Part shown: piece after piece, positions 1 through 8,936 of the stretch
How the letters are laid out: every line of letters begins with the position of its first letter
How positions within the stretch are numbered: position 1 is the stretch's first letter
From: Casp-actino8 sp001510335
Lineage (GTDB): Bacteria; Actinomycetota; Acidimicrobiia; Acidimicrobiales; Ilumatobacteraceae
Direction of reading: 5' to 3'
Assembly: GCA_027729635.1 (NCBI GenBank)
Contig: JAQCEM010000004.1
Location: 1 to 64,000 of the forward strand
DNA: 64,000 nt
Program-made: the position numbers and the translations under genes
The notes under the pieces: model-generated
Told to the model about the DNA's origin: nothing
The model's database searches: none
What the model saw: the letters and a program-made list of their open reading frames with translations, nothing else

Positions 1-720
1 ATTAACGCCATCACTTTCCTCTTAGTTATTGCTGCACTTGCGTTATCGCGCCCCCGACAAATCATCTCGGCTGCAAGTCAGGGGAAGGCGTCTGACGTCA
101 TCAAAGCAGGCGGGTCTTTTGTCTGGCGTCACCGCCCTCTACGACTCGTTATTTTTCTTGCCTTCATTACTTCTTTGTGCGGGCAGTCGTTGCAACACAT
201 TGCTCCAGCGATCGCTGACCGAATTTATGACCGACCTTCAACTGACAACGCCGGTCTTTTGGTCGCCCTCGGGCTTGGGGCACTTACTTCATCGCTCTTT
301 TCTGTCGTACTTGGTGACCACATGAAACGTTCGACGCGAGTCGTGGTCGCGTTGATCTTGTTCACGGTCAGCACAGCCATGATTCCGATGACATCGATCT
401 ATTGGGTTGGACTACTTGCGTATTTCATCAGCGGTCTGGCGCACCTTCAATCGGCAGTGGCTCTCAACACATTGATTCAAGGAACTGTTCCAGATCATCT
501 TCGTGGTCGAACCATGAGTTTCTATGTTCTTGGGATCTTGGCTGGTATTCCCCTCGGTGCATTTATCTTGGGTCGGCTCGGTGACACCTTCACGATGCGC
601 GTCGCAGTGTTGGCTAATGCCGCAGTTTTGTTTGGTGTCGTTGTGCTGCTTGTCGCTCGGGGTTGGTTGAACGACCTCAATACGACCAAGATTGACGATG
701 CGCAGGAATCATCAACATGA
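1..720 (+). CDS. MFS transporter, 5' end outside window
   Basis: Frame 1 is open from the first base, so the N-terminal half lies upstream of the window. The visible 239 residues are hydrophobic, with about six membrane segments separated by short basic loops. A conserved inter-helix stretch reads VPDHLRGRTMSFYVLG. This resembles the C-terminal half of MFS_3 (EntS-like) exporters, where an R-G-R loop is typical. The stop overlaps the next start in an ATGA junction, so translation is probably coupled to the thioesterase gene. Substrate cannot be told; small-molecule efflux is the usual role of the family. Confidence 0.8.
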   Translation: MNAITFLLVIAALALSRPRQIISAASQGKASDVIKAGGSFVWRHRPLRLVIFLAFITSLCGQSLQHIAPAIADRIYDRPSTDNAGLLVALGLGALTSSLFSVVLGDHMKRSTRVVVALILFTVSTAMIPMTSIYWVGLLAYFISGLAHLQSAVALNTLIQGTVPDHLRGRTMSFYVLGILAGIPLGAFILGRLGDTFTMRVAVLANAAVLFGVVVLLVARGWLNDLNTTKIDDAQESST

Positions 721-1352
721 AGTACCCCGAAGGTCTTGACCCGACATTTGATGAGACTCGCGTTCGCCTCGGCAGTGCGGTTCGCCGTCTAGGTCATGCA
801 GTAATCGGACGTGAAGTCGATCTTGATGCGATGGAAGCGGCGATCCAAGCTTTGGATGGGCTGAGCAACCAGTTCGAACAAGGCATCGCTCGGACACGAG
901 AGTTTTCACAATTCTCGTCGGCCCATGACAGTGAGGTTCCCGACGATTCGCGCCTCACGAGCCATATCACCCGACCCGGTTCAGGCCCCGGGAGTCCACA
1001 CGGACTTGAGATGCAAGTTCACCGGCGCGGCGATCGCGTTGAGGCCACTTTCGTGATTGGCTCATCATTTGAAGGCGCGCCATCCCGCAGTCATGGCGGA
1101 GTTGTGGCGTTGGCCTTTGACGATGCCATGGGCTTCATGTTGAACCTGCTCAAGACCGTGGCCTACACCGGTCGGCTGACGATCAACTACAAGGCGCCCA
1201 CCCCGCTTCACGTCCCCCTGGTGATTCACGCCTGGCTCGGAAAACGTGATGGACGCAAGATTTTCCTTGACGCAGAACTACGCGAGGACCGCCCCGATGC
1301 CTCAATTATCGCCACGGCAAGCGCACTTTTCATTTCGATCAACGCCTACTAG
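717..1352 (+). CDS. PaaI-like hotdog thioesterase
   Basis: A 211-residue protein. The last ~120 residues look like a single hotdog domain, with the motif SHGGVVALAFDDAMGF, which matches the HGG...D active-site helix of PaaI/4HBT thioesterases. The first ~90 residues are a charged helical extension not usual for the family. Hotdog thioesterases hydrolyse acyl-CoA or aryl-CoA esters in the cytoplasm and release CoA trapped on dead-end intermediates. It overlaps the MFS gene by 4 bases and precedes a Rieske oxygenase, which fits a role in aromatic or acyl-CoA catabolism. Substrate is unknown. Confidence 0.75.
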   Translation: MKYPEGLDPTFDETRVRLGSAVRRLGHAVIGREVDLDAMEAAIQALDGLSNQFEQGIARTREFSQFSSAHDSEVPDDSRLTSHITRPGSGPGSPHGLEMQVHRRGDRVEATFVIGSSFEGAPSRSHGGVVALAFDDAMGFMLNLLKTVAYTGRLTINYKAPTPLHVPLVIHAWLGKRDGRKIFLDAELREDRPDASIIATASALFISINAY

Positions 1353-1379
1353 TCATGATCTGACACACTGTTACAAGAA

Positions 1380-1401
1380 GTGAGCAGAGCGGTCTGCTCA
1401 C
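1380..1401. promoter_or_regulatory. Perfect inverted repeat upstream of the Rieske gene
   Basis: GTGAGCAGA and TCTGCTCAC form a perfect 9-base inverted repeat around a 4-base spacer (gcgg), 20 bases before the Rieske ATG. There is no T-run after it, so a repressor operator or mRNA leader hairpin is more likely than a terminator. Confidence 0.45.
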
Positions 1402-1420
1402 ATATGTCTAGGGGAAAAAT

Positions 1421-2578
1421 ATGACTGTGACAAATTCTGATCAGGCCACCAGCGATCGCTTTCCACGTGAACTCGTCCGTCGTCTGCTTGACAACTACCG
1501 GGGCAAAACTCTTGATCACGCGCCGGGCCCAATGACCGAACCGGCCACTGTCTTCACCGATCCAGTTCGTTTCCAAAAAGAACTTGATGTTCTGTTTCAT
1601 GGAGGTGCTCACATTGTTGGGTGGACCGGTGAACTTCCAAAACCCGGAACCTATATCACCAAGAATGTTGCCGGTCACCCGGTACTCGTCACTCGGGCCG
1701 AAGACGGTGTCTTGCGCGCGTTCCGCAATGCGTGCACCCATCGCGGTGCTCAAGTTGCCGATGGCTGCGGTGAAGCACGTCGGTTGACCTGTCCGTATCA
1801 CGCGTGGTCATTTGAGCTCAATGGCGACGTTGCGGGACAACCCCAGGCATATGCCTTTAGCGATATTGAAAAGAGCACTCTCGGACTTCAAGCATTGCCC
1901 GTTGCTGACGTCGCTGGATTAATCGCGGTCGGACTGAGCGATGACGTTGACCCAGTTGCAGCATTCGCCGATATCGAGCCCCAATTGCGGTGGTGCGGCT
2001 ATGAAACTCACGAAATTGTCTGCCAACACACGTGGACGCTCAAGGCCAACTGGAAAATCGCGTTTGACGTCAACCTCGAGTCGTACCACGTTGACTATTT
2101 GCATCGTGAAACGTTGTCCAACTTGGTTTTGCACAATCCCATTTACGACAGTTTTGGCAAACATGCACGCTGGGGCTTTCCCACAGTCGGAACTGAAAGA
2201 GTTGTGGACCTTCCCGAAGAACATTGGCCACCTACAATGCCAGTCAGCATTGTTCACACGTTGTTCCCAAGTGTCGTACTGCTTGAAACTCCGGTGAGCT
2301 GTCAGATGTTCCGTGTGTATCCCGGTCGCAATGTCAACGAATGTACCGTTGATCTCACCGAAGCTTCACTGAAGCCCATCGTTAATGAAGAAGATCGTGA
2401 GGCTCGCAAGCGCGGTGCAGATTTCGCAGCGCTTGTCGTGGGTACCGAAGACTTCCCAACTGCCGAACAGTGTCAACGTGGCGCCGAAATTGGTCTTACC
2501 AACTTTAACTTTGGAAGCAATGAGCCAATGCTGCAACACTGGCATCGCACCTGGCAAAACGCTCTCGACAACGCATAA
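1421..2578 (+). CDS. Rieske non-heme iron oxygenase, alpha subunit
   Basis: A 385-residue protein with the two-domain layout of ring-hydroxylating oxygenase alpha subunits. The Rieske [2Fe-2S] motif is CTHRGA... followed by CPYHAWSF (about residues 107-128), giving the expected C-x-H and C-x2-H ligands. The catalytic domain carries NLESYHVDYLHRETL, where two His plus a downstream acidic residue bind the mononuclear iron. Such enzymes use O2 and electrons from a reductase to hydroxylate or demethylate a ring or an alkylammonium group. No ferredoxin reductase or beta subunit is adjacent, so electrons must come from elsewhere. The start is supported by AGGGGA about 6 bases upstream. It is followed 24 bases later by an acyl-CoA synthetase. 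It does not resemble KshA closely by eye. Confidence 0.85.
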   Translation: MTVTNSDQATSDRFPRELVRRLLDNYRGKTLDHAPGPMTEPATVFTDPVRFQKELDVLFHGGAHIVGWTGELPKPGTYITKNVAGHPVLVTRAEDGVLRAFRNACTHRGAQVADGCGEARRLTCPYHAWSFELNGDVAGQPQAYAFSDIEKSTLGLQALPVADVAGLIAVGLSDDVDPVAAFADIEPQLRWCGYETHEIVCQHTWTLKANWKIAFDVNLESYHVDYLHRETLSNLVLHNPIYDSFGKHARWGFPTVGTERVVDLPEEHWPPTMPVSIVHTLFPSVVLLETPVSCQMFRVYPGRNVNECTVDLTEASLKPIVNEEDREARKRGADFAALVVGTEDFPTAEQCQRGAEIGLTNFNFGSNEPMLQHWHRTWQNALDNA

Positions 2579-2602
2579 CTTCTACGAAAGCAACTTCACT
2601 TC

Positions 2603-4045
2603 ATGAATAATCCAAATGTTGTTTCAATCATGCGTGCGCTCGCCGACAAGGCCGCCGAAAACCCCAATCGCACGGCAATTACTTGCGGTGATGAATCGGT
2701 AACTCGTGCAGCGCTTGAATCACGCACCAATCGCTTGGCCCGCGCCTATGCCGAACGCGGAGTGTCATTTGGCAGTTTCGTCACGGTTGCTCTACCAAAC
2801 TCAATTGAGTTTTACGAAGCATGTATTTCTGCATGGAAACTTGGTGCGATTCCACAGCCAGTGAGTTATCGTTTGCCAAACCGCGAGCGCGAAGCCATCG
2901 TTGAACTTGCCGATTCAGCGCTTGTCGTAGGTGCCGAGCAATCGGCCCACCCTGGCCGTGTCACATTGCCCGCACACTTTGACGCATCGGCTTACGATGA
3001 TTCACCTCTACCTGATGTGACCTCGCCCGCCATGAAGGCACCAACTTCAGGTGGTTCAACCGGACGTCCTAAGTTGATTGTTGCTGGCGATCCTGGCATC
3101 GTCAGCGTGGGTGCACCCGGCATGGGCCAGCGCGTTGACGGAGTCGTGTGCATTCCTGGACCGCTCTACCACAACGCTCCGTTCTCGTTTGGTGCTGGTT
3201 CACTTTTTCACGGCAACCATTTAGTTCTCTTGCCGCAATTTGACGCCGAAGCAACACTGGCTGCGGTCGACAAGCACAGTGCCGATTGGATTTTGTTTGT
3301 ACCAACCATGATGTCGCGTATCTCTCGTTTGCCTGAAGATGTGAAGAACAAGTACGACCTCTCGTCGCTTTCAACTGTTTGGCACATGGCAGCACCCTGC
3401 CCGCCGTGGTTAAAAGAAGAATGGTGCAACTGGCTCGGCGGCGAAAAGATTATGGAGCTCTACGCCGGAACCGAAGCACAGGCCGTCACCATTATTCGTG
3501 GCGATGAATGGTTGGCTCACCGCGGTTCAGTTGGTCGTTGCGTCACTGGCGAAATGAAAGTTCTTGACTCAGAGACTTATGAAGAGCTTCCTCGCGGAAC
3601 CATCGGCGAAATCTTCATGCGCAATGCCCGAGTGACGTACAAGTACCTCGGAGCCGAGGCCCGCAAATCACCAGACGGCTGGGAAAGTCTCGGAGACATC
3701 GGCAAGATTGACGAAGAGGGTTACATCTATCTCACCGATCGTCGTGGGGACATGATTTTGTCGGGTGGAGCCAACATCTACCCAGCCGAAGTTGAGGTCG
3801 CCTTGAGCGAACATCCCGATGTGGTGTCTTCGGCGGTTATTGGCTTGCCCGATGAAGATTTGGGTAACCGCATTCATGCACTTGTGCAGGTGTCACAGCC
3901 GATCAATGAAGATGAGTTGCGTTCATTCCTGGGCGAACGCCTCGTTCGTTACAAGGTGCCGCGCACATTCGAGTTCACGAGTGATGCGGTTCGCGACGAT
4001 GCCGGCAAGGTACGCCGCTCCGCATTGCGCGACGAACGCTCGTAA
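2603..4045 (+). CDS. AMP-forming acyl-CoA synthetase
   Basis: A 480-residue ANL-superfamily enzyme. The P-loop-like A3 motif is TSGGSTGRPK, and the adenylation and hinge region YLTDRRGDMILSGGANIYP is near residue 385-405. The C-terminal catalytic lysine lies in GKVRRSALR. It would activate a carboxylate to the acyl-AMP and then the CoA thioester. At 480 residues it is somewhat shorter than many FadD proteins. It sits just downstream of the Rieske gene and probably shares its mRNA. The substrate is most likely a non-standard or cyclic acid given the neighbours, but nothing in the sequence fixes it. Confidence 0.87.
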   Translation: MNNPNVVSIMRALADKAAENPNRTAITCGDESVTRAALESRTNRLARAYAERGVSFGSFVTVALPNSIEFYEACISAWKLGAIPQPVSYRLPNREREAIVELADSALVVGAEQSAHPGRVTLPAHFDASAYDDSPLPDVTSPAMKAPTSGGSTGRPKLIVAGDPGIVSVGAPGMGQRVDGVVCIPGPLYHNAPFSFGAGSLFHGNHLVLLPQFDAEATLAAVDKHSADWILFVPTMMSRISRLPEDVKNKYDLSSLSTVWHMAAPCPPWLKEEWCNWLGGEKIMELYAGTEAQAVTIIRGDEWLAHRGSVGRCVTGEMKVLDSETYEELPRGTIGEIFMRNARVTYKYLGAEARKSPDGWESLGDIGKIDEEGYIYLTDRRGDMILSGGANIYPAEVEVALSEHPDVVSSAVIGLPDEDLGNRIHALVQVSQPINEDELRSFLGERLVRYKVPRTFEFTSDAVRDDAGKVRRSALRDERS

Positions 4046-4050
4046 CAGAT

Positions 4051-5223
4051 TCAGCTGAACTTCACGGGCAACGATTGGATGCCGCGCACGAACGATGCGT
4101 GGCTATACACCGGCTGGTAGTTCGGGTCAGCAAATTCAATAGAGTCGGTTCGCTTGAACAACTCGGTGTAGATCGAGCGCAGTTCTAATCGCGCCAAACT
4201 TGCACCGAGACACAAATGCGGCCCCCAACCAAACGCAATATGTGGGTTCGGACTGCGTGTGACATCAAAAGTATGTGGCTCGACAAACATGTCTTCGTCA
4301 CGATTCGCCGCGGTGTAGTTCATAACGACCTGTGAACCTTTGGGAATTTTGACTCCACGAATCTCAACATCTTTAGTGGTCACGCGCACCATGTTGACGA
4401 TCGGTGTGACCCAACGAAGACATTCTTCAATGGCCCGCTCAAGATCTTCTGGTGAGCGTCGCGCAATAGCCATCTGCTCGGGGTTTCGAATCATTGCCTC
4501 AAGACCACCCGTGATGACATTGCGCGTGGTCTCGTTTCCGCCCACCAATAAAAGCAACGCGTTACCCACAACATGTTCATCGTCCATGCCACTTCCGTCT
4601 TCAGTAGCCACAACCAACTTGCTCACTAAGTCGTCACCAGGATTCTTCTTGCGATCCTCAATCACTTCAGAGATGTAGCCGTAGTACGCAAAGGCTGCAT
4701 TGACGACTTCATCAGTGACGTATTTCGGGTCATCGGCGCCAGTGATCATGGCGTCACTCCAGTGTTGCAACTTGTCGTAGTCGCTTTCGGGCGCCCCGAG
4801 CATTTCCCCGATCAAGGTCATCGGCAAAGGTCGCGCAATATCGGCCACAATGTCACAGGATCCACGACTCATTGCAGCATCAACTAAGCGACGAGCAACC
4901 TCTTCAACATGACTTTGGTAGGCCGCCATTTGGCGCGGCGTAAATCCTCGAGCCACGACGCGACGTTGATCGGCATGACCTGGGTCATCACTGTCAATCA
5001 TTGACGGCTGTACCACGCCATTTGGCCGAGAACCGATGATGCCGCTCGCAAAGATCTGGGCTTGACGTTCGGCCAATCGAATATCTTCAATCTTGGTCAA
5101 TGCCCATAGGCCATTGATGTCTTGGTACACCGGCTCATTTCGCCGAATCCACTCGAGGGTTGGAAACGGATCGTTTTGGTACATGTCACGGTCGAGGATG
5201 TTTATCTTCACCCAGCCAACCAT
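4051..5223 (-). CDS. Cytochrome P450
   Basis: A 390-residue soluble bacterial P450. The heme-binding loop FGWGPHLCLGASLARLE puts the thiolate ligand at about Cys338. The I-helix has GGNETTRN and the K-helix has the ExxR motif (EECLR). Length and motifs fit the actinobacterial CYP families that hydroxylate terpenes, sterols or fatty acids. I chose the ATG at 5223 because the open frame beyond it (to 5775) is antisense to the next gene and has no P450 character. It is convergent with the acyl-CoA synthetase (5-base gap) and divergent from the binding-protein gene. No ferredoxin or reductase gene is adjacent. Confidence 0.9.
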   Translation of the reverse strand: MVGWVKINILDRDMYQNDPFPTLEWIRRNEPVYQDINGLWALTKIEDIRLAERQAQIFASGIIGSRPNGVVQPSMIDSDDPGHADQRRVVARGFTPRQMAAYQSHVEEVARRLVDAAMSRGSCDIVADIARPLPMTLIGEMLGAPESDYDKLQHWSDAMITGADDPKYVTDEVVNAAFAYYGYISEVIEDRKKNPGDDLVSKLVVATEDGSGMDDEHVVGNALLLLVGGNETTRNVITGGLEAMIRNPEQMAIARRSPEDLERAIEECLRWVTPIVNMVRVTTKDVEIRGVKIPKGSQVVMNYTAANRDEDMFVEPHTFDVTRSPNPHIAFGWGPHLCLGASLARLELRSIYTELFKRTDSIEFADPNYQPVYSHASFVRGIQSLPVKFS

Positions 5224-5305
5224 AGTCAGAAAGATGCGGGGGTTTAAAGGGCACGTCACAGTTGAAAGGCGCAACTTTTGCTGCCGGAGCAGCCAAAATG
5301 GAGAT

Positions 5306-6778
5306 GTGAATCGTTTGACATCTCTCTCGCTTGCTACCGCACTTGTTCTCGTCACCATTGGCTGTTCAAACCGTAGCGAAGACACTGCACCGCTCGAATC
5401 CTCTGTCGCCCCGACGACCGAGGAAGCCACTGATTCAACCAGCGACTCAACCGTTGCCCCCGAGCCGACTGCGGTGATGTTCGGAGATCTTGAATCACCT
5501 TGCGGTCCCGCAATTGAAGGCATCACCCCGAGTATCACGGCCGATGAAAATGGTGGATCTGCTGATGCAATCCAAGTAGCAACACCTTCAGATAAAGGCA
5601 ACGCTTTTGTTCCAGGCCTCAACGGCGAACTGTACGATGCAGCCCTTGCATTTGAAGGTTGGTGCAATGCACAAGGTGGCATCGCCGGAATGCCACTCAA
5701 AGTCATTGACGCCGACGCCAAACTTTTTGAAGTTCCCGTACAAATAGAAAATGTCTGTTCAAATGCTTTCGCCATGGTTGGCGGCGGTTGGGCGATGGAT
5801 GATCAACAATTCCCGCGCTTTCATGATTGCAAAATGATTGATATCGCCGGATTCGTTGTGACTGCCGCCAAGTCACAAGCGGACAACACGTACTCGCCCC
5901 TCCCCAATCCATCAAACAAAAAGGATCAGGGCTGGTTCAAGTGGGCCGTTGCCGCTTACCCCGAAGCAATGCAGCACTATGCAACTGTGTATAGCGATAT
6001 TTTGACAGCCCAAGTTGTTGAACAGCAATATCGTGAAGGTGCAGCGATTATTGGTGGCGTCACCGTGGTTGACAAGGTTCCATACAGTTCAGTTGGCGAA
6101 ACTTCCTGGTTGCCCATCGCACAAAGGCTCAAGAACAGCGGCGTGCGGGCCATCAGTTTGGTTGGCGTACCCGAAGTTTTGCCCCAACTCACCAAGGCTC
6201 TCGATGAACTCGGCTACTCAGTCGATCTCATCATGGTTGATGCTGGGTTTTATGCCGATGTACTCATTAATAACGGTGGTAGCAGTGTCGAGGGGGTCGT
6301 CGTACGAACTGGCTACGCGTTGTTTGAAGAAGCCGACCGAGTCCCAGCAGTTCGGGATTACCTCGACATGATGAGCACGTATCGTCCTGATGGAAAAGTT
6401 TCTGGTCTCGGCATGCAATCTGCATCGGCCTTCTTATTGTTTGCGACTGCAGCAAAGAATTGTGTCGTCAATAACAATAGAGAAATCAGCCGAGCCTGCA
6501 TTCTTGACGAGGTGAGCAAGATTCGTGAATGGACCGGCGGTGGGTTACACGCAATGGCTAGCCCCGGTAACAACGAGCCGAGCCCGTGCTATCAGATGAT
6601 CACAATTAAAGACGCAAAGTTTGTCCGCCTCTATCCGCCGCTCAATCCGACCGACGCCGACAAGGCTCTCATTTCAACCGCGACGATTACCGAAGACGGT
6701 TGGGCTTGCGACGAATCAACTTTGGTCGAACTTGTGGGTGACTACGGCGATGCTGGAATCGGCAAAATCGCCAAGTAA
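5306..6778 (+). CDS. Branched-chain-type ABC substrate-binding lipoprotein, orphan copy
   Basis: A 490-residue secreted lipoprotein from the GTG at 5306. It has a short basic start, a hydrophobic stretch and the lipobox VTIGC, with the acylated Cys at residue 20. A Ser/Thr/Glu/Pro-rich linker follows, then a Leu/Ile/Val-binding-protein-like domain (type I periplasmic fold). It is clearly paralogous to the binding protein at 22312. Both share SPCGPA near the N-terminus, GWCNAQGG, a GGGW...DDQ...PRFH block, and a GGGLH motif late in the chain. No permease or ATPase is adjacent, so it may feed the Liv importer 17 kb downstream or act as a sensor. The ATG at 5093 is rejected because that region lies antisense to the P450 N-terminus. 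Confidence 0.85.
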   Translation: MNRLTSLSLATALVLVTIGCSNRSEDTAPLESSVAPTTEEATDSTSDSTVAPEPTAVMFGDLESPCGPAIEGITPSITADENGGSADAIQVATPSDKGNAFVPGLNGELYDAALAFEGWCNAQGGIAGMPLKVIDADAKLFEVPVQIENVCSNAFAMVGGGWAMDDQQFPRFHDCKMIDIAGFVVTAAKSQADNTYSPLPNPSNKKDQGWFKWAVAAYPEAMQHYATVYSDILTAQVVEQQYREGAAIIGGVTVVDKVPYSSVGETSWLPIAQRLKNSGVRAISLVGVPEVLPQLTKALDELGYSVDLIMVDAGFYADVLINNGGSSVEGVVVRTGYALFEEADRVPAVRDYLDMMSTYRPDGKVSGLGMQSASAFLLFATAAKNCVVNNNREISRACILDEVSKIREWTGGGLHAMASPGNNEPSPCYQMITIKDAKFVRLYPPLNPTDADKALISTATITEDGWACDESTLVELVGDYGDAGIGKIAK

Positions 6779-6779
6779 A

Positions 6780-8855
6780 TCAATTCTTTTCGACCTGAAC
6801 TTTAGTGTCGTAGAACGACACACCTCCACCAAACGTAGCCAAGAGATCATTGGTCAACGCATTCACTGTCTTGTTGTCTTTGGTGCGGTCGCCCACCCAG
6901 CCAAAGGGAACGATGACCAAACCAGGTCGAACCCGACCGCCATTTGCAGCAACCCTCGCAACGACGTCTAATTCACCACGTCCGTTAAAGACACGAACGC
7001 GATCGCCATCGGAGATTCCACGGTCCAGTGCATCAACAGGGTCAAGTTCACAGAACATCTCACCTTCGGGGTTTACATGATGTGGGAGGTGTGAATAAGA
7101 AGCGTTGATGAACCGCACGTGGGTCTTTGGTGACATTAACGCCAACGGGTACTCCGCTTGCCCGGATGAATCACTCGACATTTCGCTGCCCGCCAAATAG
7201 GTCGGCAATGCCGGCAAGCCAACTGCAGGCAGTCCGTGATTAATCAACAGTGCTTTGCCAGATGCTGTTTCAAATCCACCGTTGGCGTATGGCGATAAGT
7301 CAACTGGCAATGACAAACGAATAAAGGCATCGGCTTTTAACCTTTCAACATCAAGATCATGAAGCGCGCTGACCAGCAACGACTCGTCGTCTTCAAAAAG
7401 TTCAGGCTCAGTAAAACCACACGCAGCTGAGAGTCGACGCCAAAGTTCAGTGTTAGCAACGCTTTCGCCCAATGGCTGAATTGCTTGATGATTCCATCCC
7501 AAATAGAGATGGCCCCATGAGGGAACCACATCCAATTGTTCAATTTGGGTACATGCCGGGAAAATCACATCGGCATACTTTGCGGTGTCGGTCATGAACT
7601 GTTCAGAGACCACCGTGAAAAGATCTTCACGCTCAAGTCCACGACGAATCAGTTCTGCATTCGGTGCAGTCACTAAAGGATTGCCGTTATAGACGAACAA
7701 CATCTTGACGGGTGGAGCAAGAGTTGCATCATTCAAAACTCGGCCAAGGTGATTCATGCTCAATGATCGGCATTCTTTGCCCGCATTTAACGATGGGATA
7801 TCAAAAACTGAATCATCAATATTTGTCGCGGCATACGAACCGACACTTCGTGAGAATCCGCCGCCTTTATGCCTCCATGCGCCAGTCAACATGGGCAGGC
7901 ATGTGAGGGTGCGGAAAAACATGACACCGTGCTCGCGATGTTCAGCACCAATTAACGTACGAATAAACGCACGCTTGATCGTTCCGTAATCGTGAGCGAG
8001 CGACTCAATAACTTCAACAGTGATTCCACAAATTTCGGCAGCCCGTGCAGGTGTCCACGTTGACACTTGCTCTTTGAGTTCTTCAAAACCCTCGGTGTAC
8101 TGCGTGATGTAATCAACATCAAGCAATTCATCGCGAATCAAGATGTGCATCAACGCCAACATGAGGGCAACGTCGGTTCCGGGCAAAGGCTGAATAAAAA
8201 CATCCGCAGCCTCGGCGGTGATTGTTCGTAGCGGATCAATAACGACCACTTTGGCGCCATTAGCGCGAGCTTTCTCAATGAATGGCCACAAGTGCCGATT
8301 TGCCAAACGAGTATTCGTCCCCCATAACAAAATCAACTGGGCAAACTCAATGTCCATCGGATCGTTCGCCAAAGGTGATCCGAGGGTGAGCGTAGAACCA
8401 ACCATTGCGGTTGCCCCACACAGTGAGTCAACTTGACGCGATGCCCCAACTTTGGCGAAAAATCGTCGGTCAAGAGCGTTCATCTGAATGAGACCTTGTG
8501 TTCCAGCCGAGCCCCACGGCATGATTGCCTCGCCACCAAACGTGCGACCCACCTCATGAATGTTCAAAGCGACTAACCGCAATGCCTCATCCCACGTTGC
8601 CTGGCGGAACTCACCAGTCCCTTTGGCTCCTGTTCGAATGAGCGGATACAAGATGCGATCAGGGCTGTACACGCGATCGAGGAAGCGGTTGACCTTGGGG
8701 CACAATTCGCCTTGCGAATACGGGTGTTGCGCATTGCCGCGCATCTTCACGGCGACGCCGTTTTCTACCGTGACTTCCCACCCACAGGAATCTGGGCAAT
8801 CGTGATGACAGGTACCCAATACAACGGTTGAACTCGGCGAGGTCAAAGAACTCAT
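6780..8855 (-). CDS. Molybdopterin-dependent oxidoreductase (FdhG/NapA-like superfamily)
   Basis: A 691-residue member of the Mo/W-bis-MGD oxidoreductase superfamily. The N-terminal [4Fe-4S] site has Cys16, Cys20 and Cys24 (CHHDCPDSC) and a fourth Cys in GELCPKVNRFLDR. A molybdopterin domain follows with SLCGATAMVG, LWGTNTR and GNPLVTAPNAE, and a C-terminal molydopterin dinucleotide-binding domain starts near residue 575. No Tat signal is visible, so it should be cytoplasmic. Relatives include formate dehydrogenases, polysulfide or thiosulfate reductases and assorted hydroxylases. The metal ligand and substrate cannot be assigned by eye. It is convergent with the binding-protein gene (1-base gap). 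No partner iron-sulfur or membrane subunit is adjacent. Confidence 0.85.
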   Translation of the reverse strand: MSSLTSPSSTVVLGTCHHDCPDSCGWEVTVENGVAVKMRGNAQHPYSQGELCPKVNRFLDRVYSPDRILYPLIRTGAKGTGEFRQATWDEALRLVALNIHEVGRTFGGEAIMPWGSAGTQGLIQMNALDRRFFAKVGASRQVDSLCGATAMVGSTLTLGSPLANDPMDIEFAQLILLWGTNTRLANRHLWPFIEKARANGAKVVVIDPLRTITAEAADVFIQPLPGTDVALMLALMHILIRDELLDVDYITQYTEGFEELKEQVSTWTPARAAEICGITVEVIESLAHDYGTIKRAFIRTLIGAEHREHGVMFFRTLTCLPMLTGAWRHKGGGFSRSVGSYAATNIDDSVFDIPSLNAGKECRSLSMNHLGRVLNDATLAPPVKMLFVYNGNPLVTAPNAELIRRGLEREDLFTVVSEQFMTDTAKYADVIFPACTQIEQLDVVPSWGHLYLGWNHQAIQPLGESVANTELWRRLSAACGFTEPELFEDDESLLVSALHDLDVERLKADAFIRLSLPVDLSPYANGGFETASGKALLINHGLPAVGLPALPTYLAGSEMSSDSSGQAEYPLALMSPKTHVRFINASYSHLPHHVNPEGEMFCELDPVDALDRGISDGDRVRVFNGRGELDVVARVAANGGRVRPGLVIVPFGWVGDRTKDNKTVNALTNDLLATFGGGVSFYDTKVQVEKN

Positions 8856-8873
8856 AGATCTATTCTGCCAGCA

Positions 8874-8903
8874 TGTGACTCGCCCATCACGAGGGTTTAT
8901 GAT
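8874..8903 (+). promoter_or_regulatory. Candidate sigma70-type promoter for the SnoaL-like gene
   Basis: TGTGAC and TATGAT lie 18 bases apart, with TATGAT ending 33 bases before the ATG at 8937. A strong ribosome site (TGGGGGA) lies about 4 bases before that ATG. It is inferred from spacing and similarity to -35 and -10 boxes only. Confidence 0.35.
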
Positions 8904-8936
8904 CTATAGAGCATCACCTGAATCCTTGGGGGAAAT

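Noticed and set aside
5224..5775. Open frame extending the P450 N-terminus by 184 residues
   Set aside because: It runs antisense through the signal peptide and first domain of the binding lipoprotein, is Ser/Ala-rich without P450 features, and the P450 fold is complete from 5223.
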